Positions 46,492-59,663 of a stretch of 64,000 bases of DNA are shown here, piece after piece. Position numbers and translations under genes: made by a program. Under the pieces are notes generated by a model, which saw only the letters and a list, made by a program, of their open reading frames with translations, did not search any database and was not told the DNA's origin. The first letter of the stretch is position 1; every line of letters begins with the position of its first letter. Origin of the DNA: Cryptomeria japonica (taxonomy: Eukaryota; Streptophyta; Pinopsida; Cupressales; Cupressaceae); assembly GCF_030272615.1 (NCBI RefSeq), contig NC_081411.1:213583744-213647743 (forward strand), written 5' to 3'.

Positions 46492-49219
46492 TCACTCCAA
46501 TGAAAAGCACAAACCGTTGAAGAAACCTTCTTAATATTGTACTTATTAATTGCTCACAAACTTTAGTTTTGTGAGCTCCCTGATCATATAGGAATAAAAC
46601 ATTAGATATTAGTTTTGGAATGGTAGGATAATAAAGGTCTTTTTATAGACGAGAGGAATGAAAGATTGATATTTTTACTTTTATTTTAGTTAAATAAATA
46701 TTTATTAATAAATTAAATGTTAAATTCATATAAAAGTTGAGGTTATATAAAATAAGTAAGTGTTCAGTTGAAAAGAAGAAGTTATAAAAGGTTTAGCTTT
46801 TTATCAAGTAAAGCGTTGATGTGATGTAATCTAGTTGATATTACATTTCTAAAATATTTTTTGATTGTGAACTTCAATTCTAAGATATCCCTTTCAAAAT
46901 AGGTATTTTGTTAAATCTTACAAATCAATTGAACGGGATTGTTGATGTGACCCTAACCTCATTATATATTATGTTGTCCAACTTCTATTATTATATCCCC
47001 AACTACCACTTCTCACTAGATTGTGTGCTTTGTTGTAATGCCTAAGCTAGAGTACAGACAATATTACTCAACACCTATTGGGACTTGCTATGGTAAGGTT
47101 GAATTTTGTCACTTTCTTTGCCCCTAATTCAAGCTCACTAGAATACAAGGATGTATTTATCTAATTCAATGCTATAATACCACTCAGATGCATTTATCTA
47201 ATTCAATGCTATAATACCACTCGGATGCATTTATCTAATTCAATGCTCTCATACTACTCTTATGCTAGTGCAAGTAAATGATTTTAATGAGATGCAATTA
47301 TTTCTTCAAAATGTCTCACTAGTTATCCTTAAATATCCAATCGGAAAAAGACCATTTGAAAGTCATGTGTATTAAAAAGTTGTCATGGTTAGATTTTAAT
47401 GGGGGCCATGAATTATATCATTGTGGATGGGTTGGTGTTATAGATTCTAAATAAGATAGGGAAAATGATAACATCAAAGATGGTTCTAGGCCACAAAGGA
47501 CAAAATAACAAAAGAGATAAGGTAAGGTAAAATTGGGTCAACTTGTGCATTATAAACTATCAAACCAATAAAATGACACATTTATTGACCTAACTAAGTT
47601 CAACACAAAAGAAGAGGAGAAATTTGTAAAGTGTACACTATTCTACTCCACATTTTGTTGCCACTTTAGTTTGCATATGAATCTATCATGAAACATGCAT
47701 GCTAAAGTAATATATGTCAACATTTAAAGAAAAAGTATATTTCAAAAGGGCATAATTTGGAGTGTGAGAAACACTCTTTTCTATTTATTTTATGAGGTTG
47801 CATCTCCAAACTTGCATACATGAGAAAAATAACTTGTTAGTAGAACATCCACTAACATGATAAAAAAAATAAAAGAAAACATCTTGCATTTGCATGAGCC
47901 TAAATTCACTATCACTACTTTAATAAAATTACAAGAATGGAATCATGTGGTTATGGCCACGTTATGAAACCATATGTGCAAATATGTGAAGTAAAAGGAT
48001 ATCAAATTATTGATAAGATTCTCAAAGAGTAGCAATCCATTTTGATATGTTAAAATAGACAACAACAATCTAAATGACATCTAGAAAGTAATATCACAAT
48101 ATATTGGATTGTTAGCAAGTAGTAAATAAGTTAGCCCCCAAAATTTGTGCATACCTACTAGTTAAAGCATAGTAATTTGTTCATAATCCCCTCTTGATTT
48201 GTATGAGTGCAACATAATTACTATTATTTGAGATTAGGGGATTGTAAAAATGATCGTAAGTAGAAATTTGTTGCACCAAGTATGTGTAAGAGACGATCAT
48301 GGATCATGTTTAAAATGAGATAAAAATGGTTTATCACCAATTTTTTGTGCATGACATCTATAAAAGATACATCATTAAAGTATAATTTATTATATGAAAT
48401 GTAAAAATGAGAAAATAGATAATGCACAAGTGTCATATAAATAGATAAAGCATGTAAAGAATATAAATGTAATTTCATTATAAAACTATGATTGTTGGTT
48501 AACATATTTTTCTTTTCAAAATTACAAATAAACTGACTCTCTTTTGCCCAAATACAAAGACAAATTATTAAAAAACAGTTGAGTAAACTATTAATTAGTT
48601 TTTCTCTAAATTTTGGAAAGGTATAGCTCCCTTCATATAATCAAAATTTTGGATTTTTAAATATGTAAACAACTCAAGTGTCCTTTAACTAGAAAGTAGT
48701 AAAAGTACTAACATTTGTTTATCACCAAATACAAATAATAGAGAACTATAGAATTACAAGTATAGCTTTAAGATTGCAACTCAATAACACAAAATTATGA
48801 CAACAAAGAAGAGGATTCCAAACATAAGCACCAACTCAAATATTGACAACCAATATATGGACAGCACAATTGATAGACTAAAACACCAACTGATTTCCTG
48901 AGAAAATGAATAACGCTCATGTGAATATTTACATTCGAAAGAACATCACATTCAGATTTTTGTAAACTCGTAGATTTACAATAAATATAAGCGAAATTCA
49001 ACTTCAATGCACATAGACAGAGAAGCTAAAAAATTCAACAAAATTCTATTGATCTTCAAAGTTTGATCGAGACACAGTCATATGTTGTAGCATAAGGGGA
49101 CCAAAAGTTTTTGATCCCTTCCATTGTCCATTTTCAACATATTTAAAATTTACAACGCATAACTGTCCATCAGTTCAGAGAAATCGATTCTTTTAAAGAA
49201 TCGAAAAGAATCGTTTAAA
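46492..49219. other. AT-rich spacer
   Basis: Apart from a short tandem repeat at 47151-47261, I see no gene, LTR or coherent reading frame. Short minus-strand frames near 48224 and 48795 are low-complexity AT-rich sequence. Confidence 0.4.
47151..47261 (+). repeat. 37-bp tandem repeat, three copies
   Basis: Units begin at 47151, 47188 and 47225 with ATGYATTTATCTAATTCAAT and continue GCTATAATACCACTC. The third copy has diverged in its second half. Confidence 0.85.
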
Positions 49220-50110
49220 GACATGATTAAGTTTTTACAAATAAGCATAATGAAACTAAGGCAAAGTAAACAAATGGCATCTCAACGAATAGTTTCATTG
49301 TGTGGTGGTTGTATCTTTTGGCTAAGTAGATTGTTGTTGCTTTTGTTGGCTCTTGTATCCTACAGAGCCTGAGGGCTCCTGGAATTCCATCCTCATTGGG
49401 AATGATCACATTTATATTTCGCAATGCCCACAATAATTTCCCTTTCCTGATTTCCTCTACCTTTAAAATGAATGCCCTATAATGATTAGGGCACCAAATC
49501 AAGGACGCATCAATCCTTACCAACTTGTTGTGTTTCTTCTCAGTAAACGAATTCAGGTCTACCAAGGTGTCAATATTATTCTAAAATTCTACTTGAATTA
49601 ACTCATCAATGGCATACCCTGAATTATCTTTCCTCTTTAGCTAGCAACCTATGTTAGAAAATTCTTGAATCACTTGAGTGAACATTGTATTAGATTTCTT
49701 TAATAACTTTCTCTTTTCTTTGACTTTTTTAGCAAGAAGTGATGCTTCCAATCCAACCTCTAGAGTCGTATAGTGTAGCTAGTGTCATTGGAAGCAAGTA
49801 TGCATTTGGTGACAGCCATATCAATACCCATATCAATAATTTCCTACAATTCATTTCTTATGTATTGGTGTGAGATTCTTCCATCTTAGAATTGTTTATT
49901 TCCATGTATACATTGTTCCTTACTAAAATTAGTTCATTATATGACCTACTCAAGTTATCAATAAATGGAATTCCTTTAGCCTTCATCTATCCTGCCAAAA
50001 TGACTCTTTGAATCAAACCTCATGGATATAAATAGTCCACATCCAAATCATCCCACTCCAATTGAATAGGTGGTCAGTCCACACAATTATATAACTCGTA
50101 GATCCAATCA
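49220..50110 (-). pseudogene. Decayed minus-strand ORF of unknown function
   Basis: The best-preserved part (49565-49227) has 112 codons, including FTEKKHNKLVRIDASLIWCP and WALRNINVIIPNEDG. Upstream on the minus strand, segments such as AKGIPFIDNLSRSYNELILV and EIIDMGIDMAV continue the same protein across stops and frameshifts up to about 50110. It is helical and charged, without retroelement enzyme motifs. It may be another retroelement accessory-ORF remnant or a host pseudogene; I cannot assign a family. Confidence 0.4.
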
Positions 50111-51477
50111 TTACAACATACAAACCCACTATCACATTAGTGACACGCAAACTGAGATCTCATAGAGAACAATCATATAGATAACATGACTCAAACACTA
50201 GATCAAGCATAGATTCAATTTTCCAATCATGATCACATTCAGCACCATAGTCTAGGAACCCACCAAGCATTCACAATAGAAATGTTGAGTGACTAGTCAC
50301 ATACCAACATCTCCATAGAGAGAAAGCAACGCACCTCCTCTCAAATGCATGAATCATGCATGAAAAGTTGTAACTATCTCTTCTAGTAACACCCCAAAGA
50401 AAAAAGGGTGTAGAAAATAACTCATATGTAGATCCACAAAATCGAAAACTTTTATTGATTGTGTAAACTTGCAAAACCACTGTGCTTGAGAACACCAATG
50501 CACATCCATACCCACTCCACATATGGAATACTCAAAAGTTTGAAAAAGCACCATAATAGTTAAACCAAAATAATGGACTCTCGTGAATGAGCATCAACAT
50601 TGATTTTTACATTAAATCTATAAAACCCTCAGATCCAAGGAACATGAATCTAATCCATGCAACTACAATCATCCATGAAGAAAAAGAAGTTCAAGAACTC
50701 CATGTAACCATCATCAGTACATGCATACAAGCTAGATAGGTTATTCAAAAAGGTTCCAAATCATCCAATGATCAACTTCATAGCCTTTGAATGAAATCAG
50801 GGATAACAAAAGTAGTACCTTCTAATATTGGTAAAAAGCACCCAACATAAGCACAACACTTCATAATTGAAAACAACACAAGCCTCTCCATATTACCAAG
50901 GAGGTAGCCTCTCACAAACACTTATATGAAAACTTTGTTGCATGCAACCACAAAGTGTAAAAGCACACCCCATACATTAGAGTCATTACACTATCAACCA
51001 AGAGCTCTAGATCAATATCATTTCAACATTACCAACTCCATTTTCTCCATCTTCACCATCCTTCAAACTACGTGTTGTCTCCTAAAACTAAAACAACTAC
51101 AAGACTTCCATTCACCAAAGGATTAATCATCAGCGAATTCCTTCAGATTTCCTAATTTTTTTTAGGCTAATAGATCTTACCAAAAAGAAAACCCAAAACC
51201 TAAAACACCAAGAAACCTTACATGCATTAATATTCAGGCACATGCAATTAACATGTGATTCCATGCAAGTACATACAACATACATGCAATTACATGCAAC
51301 TAGCCAAATGCAGACACAAGCAACATGCAAGCACATGTAAGAAACATGCAAGTACATGCAACTCACATAATGCACATGCAAGCAACCAACAAATCCCAAA
51401 CAAATATCTAATACCAAATGAAGGGAAACGAGGCATCCCAAAAAAGGCATCTAAGATTAATATGCACATCTAGTATC
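50111..51477. other. AT-rich spacer
   Basis: No coherent reading frame. It contains the CATGCA cluster at 51221-51379 and ends with the GTATC flank of the minus-strand solo LTR. Confidence 0.4.
51221..51379. repeat. CATGCA motif cluster
   Basis: Nine CATGCA hexamers occur in about 160 bases, mostly as ACATGCAA at irregular spacing of 10-31 bases. CATGCA is the core of the RY element bound by B3-domain factors, but a decayed simple repeat is the simpler explanation. Confidence 0.6.
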
Positions 51478-52851
51478 TAATACAAAAGCATACAACCATC
51501 CCATAAAGTGGAATCGAACACAATTTAAATTTCTTATGATTAAAACCTTAGAGTAAAGTCCATGCAATTTTAGATCTTGCTAGATCAATTAGTTTCAGCA
51601 GCATGCATACAAATTCAAATTTGCAAAACCATAAAATAGAAAGATGAAACAAAATAAAAAGAACACAAAATTTATGCTCCATCCTTGGGGATGTAGCTCC
51701 TGTTGCCCATGTTCATCCTTGCTCTACTCCTACGATTTCTACTTCAGATGTTGTTCCTCTACAGTAGCCTACTATTTTTCTATAGTAGCACTCTGCTGAC
51801 ACTACTAATTGTGACCCTGCGGGATCCCTCCCAATTGAACTCTCTCTTGATGGTCCTAATGACAGTATCACCTAAACAGTTGTTTGTGGCAAGCGGAAGG
51901 GGAATTCTTTCCCCCTCCACCAAACTCCTCCTTGTCAAGGCCTGGGTGCCTCTACCCCTCCTTGAGTTGGTTCTGGGTTGTTGGTTTGGTAGGGTTTCTT
52001 TTACCTATTTGTCCTTGTTTTTTGGAGCTTTCTCCCTTTGTTTGTTATCATCTACTACCTACAGGATGTTGTTAAGGGTCAACACCCTTGTTCTTTCTTC
52101 TTTTCTAATTAAAAAAAGAACACAAAATTTACGCGGGAAAAACCCTTTTGAGTAAAAATCCCCACACTCTAAAACTAGAGAGCCATTGTATTATTTAGCA
52201 ACACATATAACAGTTACAATACAATTATAGGCTCTAGGCCTTTGCATAGATATTTATGTCATGTTCCATCCTAGAGAAAATCCAACAACATAACCCCTAT
52301 AAAATGAACTCGTTTCACCTAGCTCTAGCAAACACTTTTATTTATAGAGCTTACAATGCAAAAAACAACATATTCTAAATTTTGTCCACATTCAACATAT
52401 CTTCAACATGTAATTAGAAACTCCTTTTTGCATAAGTCAAGTGCATAAGTATTAGTTTCCAAATGGGCATCAACTTCTTACCAAATAGGGATCAAGCCAT
52501 AGTTAACTCACAAGAAACTTGATACATGTCACCATCATGCATCTTCAAGAAGTTTTCACAAACATCTTTCTCTAAATGAGAATCCAAGTTACAACTAGCA
52601 CTATGGCACACTTCCTAGGAATATGCATAAGCTATAAGTCTCTCATGAAGTGCCTAGGTGAAAAATGGCACTCTATCATGATCTCCTCACTATGCATGCG
52701 GGATTCTTCTCCTAGACGAATCCCACAAAGTGATATGGCTTCCTATTAAAGTTAGCAATTTGGGATATTATTTAATAGGTATCATATTAAACAGATAATA
52801 CTGCAATAAATAATGTTAGGACTCAAAGGTTAAGACACCTTAATCCCAACA
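51478..52851 (-). repeat. Copia-type solo LTR on the minus strand, hit by a LINE
   Basis: Read on the minus strand it begins TGTTGGGATT at 52851. The block GTGGGGATTTTTACTC, then GGGTTTTTCCCGCG (around 52170-52130), resembles the end region of plant Copia LTRs. GTATC flanks both sides on the plus strand (51473-51477 and 52852-52856). The distal terminus reads TA instead of CA, which I take as a C-to-T change. Without the LINE fragment and one copy of its duplication, it is about 0.9 kb. Confidence 0.5.
51677..52112 (+). mobile_element. 5'-truncated LINE insertion with a roughly 21-bp target duplication
   Basis: Flanked by AAAAAGAACACAAAATTTAYG (51656-51676 and 52113-52133, one mismatch). Inside, a Ser/Pro-rich coding remnant passes into a T-rich 3' UTR with a 6-bp stem-loop (AAGGGT 52074-52079, ACCCTT 52084-52089) and ends TTTTCTAATT and an A-run. 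The same tail plan closes the full-length LINE at 61676-61715. Truncation at the 5' end and a long target duplication are typical of target-primed reverse transcription. Confidence 0.75.
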
Positions 52852-52856
52852 GTATC

Positions 52857-54386
52857 CATTTCTTTTTAGAATAGACATGTGTTTTGGAGTGGGTACACAT
52901 TCCATAAATTCTCAAGTTTGAAACCAGTTATTTTACTTTTGGTTTAAGCTTGGAAACCTAATCCTCGACCTTGGATCTACAAATGCAATGAATTATTAAC
53001 AAGAGAAAAATTGACTTTAATAATATGGTTGATAACTTTCTTTTTTTTAAATTTGAACCAAATTAAAGGTATTACAAATGACAATATCTAGTTTTCGAAT
53101 TATTTTTTTTTTTATTGGAGAACATATTTATATATTTTTTAAATAAGCATATTCATAAACTTTAAATGCCATATACTACTGGTTTTTTTTCTTACTTTTC
53201 ATTTGATTTTTTTTTTGAAAAAATATATATATCTAGGGGGTATGTGCAAGATCATGGTGTGCCAAAATAGGCCCTTAAGTGGCAATGAAATTTCAAAAAA
53301 TCAGAGTTATGCAACTTGACATGAAAAATTGAATAAGTTATGAACATTATTTTTAAAATATGTAAGAAGATAATCTATAGAAAATTGAATGTAGTTTCTA
53401 AGCTACTAGTTGTTTTTACAAAAAAAAATCCTATTTGATGAAAATTTCAAATTTCAATGTAGTGGTACAAAAATTTCAGGAAAAAGATAAGTAGGTGTAT
53501 GTCTGACCACCCTAATCATAATCAAATCATAATATTTTTTTATAAGATTTATAATTTAAGTATTAGACTCATGTCCAGATGTGACACATATTTTTTTATA
53601 ATTTTTTATAAAGTAAATAATTATTTATGAATTTTTTACTACAGCTTTTCAGAAATTTAGAAACTCCTACATCTGACCACCTTAACTTGACCAAAACCTT
53701 ATGAAATTCAATTTTTTTTAATTTTTCCCTATAGTAGATGAAGCATAGGATGTGACGCATGTTTCAGATTCAAAAAATGTTATGCGGTTTGAAAGTTATG
53801 AGTATTTTTTAATCAGTCTATCAATCAGGACTTTTGTCAGAATTCAATTAGAAAATAAATAAAATTATTTATTAAAGTCGAAATAAGACAAGCCTTATAT
53901 TGTTGGAAAGTTGAGAACGTCCTTAAAAAATCCTTTTCGTTTTATCAATTTTGGCTATAAAAAAAGTCGTCAATCACCAATGTAAATTCTGAAAAATCAA
54001 GGAATACTAAAAAACACGTTTTTTCAGTTGACTTTCCAGGCTTGTCACTTCCAAGCCAAATCCCAAAGCAAACCTGAACCAAAATATGGAGGGAAAAATT
54101 TATGTTTTAAAATCGGATATTGGATAAAATCGGATATCCGATTTTTAAAAAAATAAAAAATATATATATTTTAGTAAATTGGGCATAACTTTTGCGTTTT
54201 ATATCAAAATTTTGATTTTTTACAGGCATTGGAAAGGTAATTAAGAGCTCTATGATATGGAATGGGTATATTTTCAATTATTTGTTTTAAAAAATAATTA
54301 TAATCCATTTAAATTCATCCTTCATTTTTAAAACATTAAAAACTCATGACTTTTTCATATGATTTTCCTATTGCATGAATTTTTGT
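52857..54386. other. AT-rich spacer left of the LINE
   Basis: Long T and A runs, including TATATATAT near 53220 and 54160, and no gene. The segment around 54100-54145 repeats ATCGGATAT in direct and partly inverted form. It ends at the LINE target duplication. Confidence 0.4.
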
Positions 54387-54496
54387 AACAATCATCTCAA
54401 AGGGTTAGTACATCAATGGTAACATCAAATACATATCTTGCTGGAGAAAAGTTTCAAGTAACATATACCAGTTAGACAACGTTACTATAGGTGTAA

Positions 54497-55471
54497 GGTG
54501 GCAATGGGAGAATTCAAAATTCAAACTCTCTACAAGGCAGGAATTCTGGTTCCAATGATGGGAGTGGCCAGATTGTAGCTAGTCCCATAGGAGAGAAGGA
54601 TAAGCCTCTGGACTTTCCAGAAGCTGTTGTTATTCAGCAGACTGGTGGTACTCTACCAGAGAAGACAGAGGGTTCCTCTGGGCCCTTGGGGGAAGGGACC
54701 AACGAGGGGCCCATTCCACGTGACGACTCCGGGGAGAGCGGAAAAGAATCAAAAAAATGGTCTTCCCTCTTTGGAACTAGACCAACTAGTAAATCCTCAT
54801 TTCCTCCTGTCAAGAATATATCTGATCCTTCTGGAGGTAAGTTCGCTATCTCTATCCCTGATCTGGTTTTGGATCACAATATAAATAGTATGTCGAACTC
54901 TTTGGTAGGCAAATTTATGGGACCACGTCCTAACATTGAAGTTGTTAGGGCCTATGTCAAACGAAAATGGGCCCTTAAGGGTAATGTTGAAATTTTGGCC
55001 TTACCCAAAGGCCTTCTATCCTTTTCTTTCTCTTGTGAAGAAGATAAACTCATGATTCTTTGTGGAAGTCCCTGGATGGTACGAAAGACAGCCTTGGTTG
55101 TTCGTAAATGGCAACTGAATCTAAATATGAAAGACTCTCTCTTAACACAAGTTCCAATTTGGGTAAAGCTGTCAGGCTTGCCTCTAGAATATTGGGCTGA
55201 AATTATCTTCTCTGGAATTACAAACTCTTTTGGTGAACTGCTTTCTATAGACCCAGTAATAGCTTCAAAAAGGAGACTCACTCATGCTAGGTTTTGTGTA
55301 GGGGTAGCCCATGATGCAGATATGCCAGATCAGATAGATTTAGTATCAAAGCTGGGAACATGGAAGCAACATATTGAATATGAATATATTCCCTTTACCT
55401 GCTTCCATTGTAAAAAAGTAGGGCATTGGGCGAAGTCCTATCCCACCAAACCCAAGGCAGAATCCAAGTAG
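54497..55471 (+). pseudogene. LINE ORF1: DUF4283-like RNA-binding protein with CCHC knuckle
   Basis: The frame is open from 54497 to TAG 55469-55471. No ATG is clear near the start, so the N-terminus is uncertain. Residues encoded at about 54890-55300 match the DUF4283 domain common in plant L1 ORF1 (FSFSCEEDKLMILCGSPW, WVKLSGLPLEYW). A knuckle CFHCKKVGHWAKSY follows near 55400, with Tyr in place of the last Cys, probably disabling it. The protein would bind LINE RNA in the ribonucleoprotein. ORF2 continues in the same frame directly after the TAG. Confidence 0.85.
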
Positions 55472-58400
55472 CCTAAGCCCCATTGGAATATTAGGGGACT
55501 TAATAACCCCCATAAGCATGACATTATCAAGAACATTATAAGGGATAGTAAACCTGATATCTTTCTAATTCAAGAAACCAAAATGAGTAAAGAGAAAGTT
55601 GAATCATTGAAGTTTTTCAAAAATGGAAATGTCAGTGGCGGCAACTCTGAAGGTACTTCAGGAGGCATAGCAACCATTTGGAATCTTAATTCTATCAAAG
55701 GGCAAGTTATCATCCAGGATAACAATTTCTCATGTATCAAATTTGAGCACCTTAAAGATGGTACTTCATGGGTCCTCACCAACATTTATGCTCCCAACAC
55801 TTTGAAGGCTAGAAATTCCTTCTGGAAAAAACTTATTCAAGCTAGGGACAGCTTCAGGAATCTTAGCTGGTTGGTTATGGGAGACTTCAATACTCCTTTG
55901 AGAGAGGAGGAAAAATATGGAGGAAGCCCCCCTCAGCTGGAAAGCAGGTTGGCCCTTATGGATTTCATTAACTCCCAGACCCTCAATGACTTGGAAATAC
56001 AGGGATGTAATTATACTTGGACTAACAGGAGAACTGGTACTAATCTTATCCAAGTTCGTCTTGATAGGACTCTCATTTCCGGTGACTGGTTTAGTCATTA
56101 TTTTTGTTCTCTGTCGGCCCACATTAGGGTTGGTTCGGATCATTTTCCCATCACCTTTATTGCTGACTCCATCAACAGAAGGAGAAACTTCCCCTTCAGA
56201 TTTGAAAAAATGTGGACCCTCCACCCAGACATCAAAAGTAATATCCATAAATGGTGGAGCATTCAAGTTGAGGGAACTGCTGTGTATAGAGTTGTTAAGA
56301 AGCTTAAGAGTGTAAAGGACAACATAAGAATCTGGAATAAATCCAGCTTTGGGAACATTTTTGAGACCAAAAGAAAAGTCCAGGAAGACCTCAAAGAAAT
56401 ACAAACTCAAATCCAGAAAGATGGTTTCAAAACCGTGTCCATTGCTGATGAAAATGAGACTCTCAAAAAATATCATGATATCATTGCCAAAGAGGAATCC
56501 TTTTGGAAGCAGAGATCAAGATGCATCTGGCTTAAGGAAGGAGATAGGAACACAAGATTCTTCCATATATCAACTATCAAGCATAAAGCAGTTAATAGGG
56601 TTACCAAACTCGTGGTGGATAAAGGGGAGATTATCAAGGAGGAGGAAATTAGAAAGGAAGCTAAAAGGTTTTTTTCGAAACTGCTAATGAGGGATAATAG
56701 ATTGGATGTTGAAGCGCAATCTTCTTTTCTTCTTAACATCCCTTGTCTCATTGATGATCATAAGAATGCCTCCCTTTCTTCCTTTCCTTCTAATCAGGAA
56801 ATCAAAAATGTTGTCTTCTCCTTTGATGGTAACAAAGTGTCGAGCCCGAATGGTTTTCCAATGTTCTTTTTTCAAGATTTATGGGACATTGTCGGGAAAG
56901 ATGTTGCCAATGGAGTCAAGGAATTTTTTGGGGCTAGGAAACTCTTGAAAGAAATCAACGGCACTTTTTTGGATCTCATTCCCAAATCTCAAGGTGCTAA
57001 ATCTATGGACAAATTTAGACCTATCATTCTTTGCAATTCCTTTTATAAGATTATCTCTAAGGTTCTTACTTCCAGATTGCTTTTTGTCCTTCTTGCTCTT
57101 ATTAATCACCAGCAAAATGGTTTTGTCCCTGGTTGTCAAATTCTTGACTCTATTATTACTGTCCATGAGAACATCCACTCTCTTGTTAAAGCTAAGAAGT
57201 AGGGTCTCATCCTTAAGCTTGATCTCTCCAAAGCCTATGACAGGGTTGACTGGTCTTTTCTCTTGAAGGTTCTCATGTCTTTTGGTTTCTCACCCAGAGT
57301 TTTGGATCTCATCACCCAACTTATCACCTCCGCTTATTTTGCTATCATTATCAATGGTTCACCTTCTCCTTTTTTCCAAGCTTCTAGAGGTCTTAGGCAA
57401 GGGGATACTATTTCCCCATCCTCTTCATTATTATGGCAGAATGTTTTGGAAGGAGTATGGAAAATTTGGTTTTGCAAGGCTCCTTTAAGGGTCTCCACCC
57501 TTCCTCCATGGATCTTGTTTGTTCTGATCAACAATTTGTCGATGATACTATTATCATGGGGGAATCTAGTATTTCTGAAGCTAAAATTTTGAAGAGTACT
57601 CTTTGTAAGTTTGCCTCTGCGTCAGGTCAGCTTATCAATTGGACTAAAAGTGAAGTTTTTTTCATCAATACCTAGGAGAGAAGACAACAGAGAATCAGTA
57701 GAATCCTCCAGAGTGTAGGATTGTTGATCTTCCTACAAATTACCTTGGTCTCCCTATGGGCACTGCTCCTCCTGACTCCTTCTGGAGTTCTCTAGTGGAC
57801 AAATTCCAGAAAACGTTAGTTGGATGGAAAGGAGCCCTCCTAAGTCGGGATGGAAAGCTCCAACTTCTTAAAGCATCTCTTCTAAGTATTCTGATATATG
57901 CTCTTAGCATTTTCAGAATTCCAGTTAAGTATGTTGATGCTATCGAGAAAATCCAAAGAAGATTCCTTTGGTCTAGAGTTGAAGACAAGAAAAGAATGTC
58001 CTTGGTGGCTTGGGACCAGGTCTATAAACCGAAGAGCCATGGCAATCTGGACTTGAGGAGGATCTGAACCCTAAATGAAGCTCTTATGTCCAAACAAGTC
58101 TGGAGAATGTTTCATCTTGATACCAAATGGTGTAAAATTTGGCAAAGTAACTACTCTCTTCAGTCCTCTTCCCTTTCTTCTTTTATCGATTTGGATATTA
58201 GTATTAATGGTTCCCACATATGGAATTATGCCTCTAAATGTAAAGAAAGTATAGCTAAAGGAGTGATCTGGAAAGTTGGAAATGGTAGGAAAGTTAAATT
58301 ATGGGAGGATCCCTGGCTTTTTAATAAACCTTTGATAGAAATCAATTAATGGGCCCCCTATGCTCCCTCTTGTATAAGAACTTTTGGCTCCTTAGTTGCT

Positions 58401-59663
58401 AAGTACTGGACTGGTAATGAATGGCAGAATATTGAAAGCATCCACCCAAGCCTTTCTAAGCTCAAGATCCATTTGTCTATGGTTTGGTTGAACAAAGAGG
58501 TTGACTCCCTGATCTGGAAACATGATCCCAAAGGTACCCTAACTGTTTCCTCTATGTATTGTGTTTTGTCCCCTGATCCTTTAGGTAATCCCTTCTGGTC
58601 TAAAGTCTGGATTAGAGGCCTTACCCCCAAGATCAATTTCTTCTTCTGGACCGTCCTCCATAATAAAATCTTGACCCTTGACAACCTAAAAAGCAGAGGT
58701 TTTTCTATCCCTAATAGATGTGCTCTAAGCCTTCAGGAAGAAGAGTCTGTGGACCACCTTGCCATTCACTGCCCCTTCTCAACCTCAGTCTGGGAAAGAT
58801 TTCTCAATAGTTTTAACATTGCCTGGGTGTTTCCCAACACCATTACAGATCTGTTTTCCTCCTCGAACATAAAATGGACCAATTCTTTTTTGAGATCTTT
58901 GTGGCAGCTCTTGCTTCCTCACATCCTATGGGGACTACAAAAAGAAAGAAATAATCAAATCTTCAGGGATGTTTCCCTCAATCGGGATATTGTGTTCCAA
59001 AAAATCCAATGGGCGATTCAGGAAAATATAGATATCATTGAGGGTCCTTGTTTTTCGAACAATTCACTGGAAGCAAATATTTTAAGGGTGTGGAACATGA
59101 AGAGTACCAACAGTCCAAACCTCAACCATAATAAAAGGCTTGAAGCCAAATGGCAAACCCCCCCTCATGGTTGGTTCAAAGTTAATTTTGATGGTGCTGC
59201 CAAAGGTAACCCGGGTCCTTCAGGCTATGGAGCTGTTCTAAGAGATGACAAAGGAATGTGCAAGGAAATAGTTGTTGTCCCTATTGGAATTCAAACTAAT
59301 CATAAAGCCAAAGCTATGGCTGCTCTCCAAGGTATCCTCCTAGCAAAAAAATGGAATTGTCCCCACCTATGGATTGAAGGGGACTCAAAAAATATTATAA
59401 ATTGTCTTAAGGGGGTCTCAAAACCTTCATGGTCGAATAACAACATTATCATCTCTGCAAGAGACCTTATTAGTACCTTTAAAAGAAGCTACATTTCCCA
59501 CATTTATCGGGAGGCCAATGGCTCTGCTGACTGGGCTGCCACTGTGACAGTTAATAAGGAACCAATTACCATGTGGACGGGAGAACAAGAACTCCCCGAA
59601 GATGTCAAGCAAATCATTTGCTATGATCATTATAGAAGTACTCCTAAGATACTTGATGGATAG
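55472..59663 (+). pseudogene. LINE ORF2: endonuclease, reverse transcriptase and RNase H
   Basis: The EEP endonuclease opens with WNIRGLNNP and keeps IQETK, MGDFN and GSDHFPI. The RT spans about 56950-57680 with KLDLSKAYDRVDW, GLRQGD and FVDD at 57535-57546. The zf-RVT region lies near 58580-58800 and the RNase H at 59170-59560, with VNFDGAAKGNPGPSG, WIEGDS and ADWAA. The usual RNase H Glu is Lys (HKAKAMAAL), so that activity is probably lost. Lesions: TAG at 57200, one-base deletions near 57420 and 57715, TAG near 57673, TGA at 58065, TAA at 58347. The stop TAG is at 59661-59663. About 1,390 codons, a normal length for a plant L1 ORF2 with RNase H. Confidence 0.92.

Noticed and set aside
55766-56476. 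Minus-strand 236-aa frame inside the LINE
   Set aside because: It lies exactly antisense to the LINE endonuclease coding sequence, which has clear family motifs on the plus strand.
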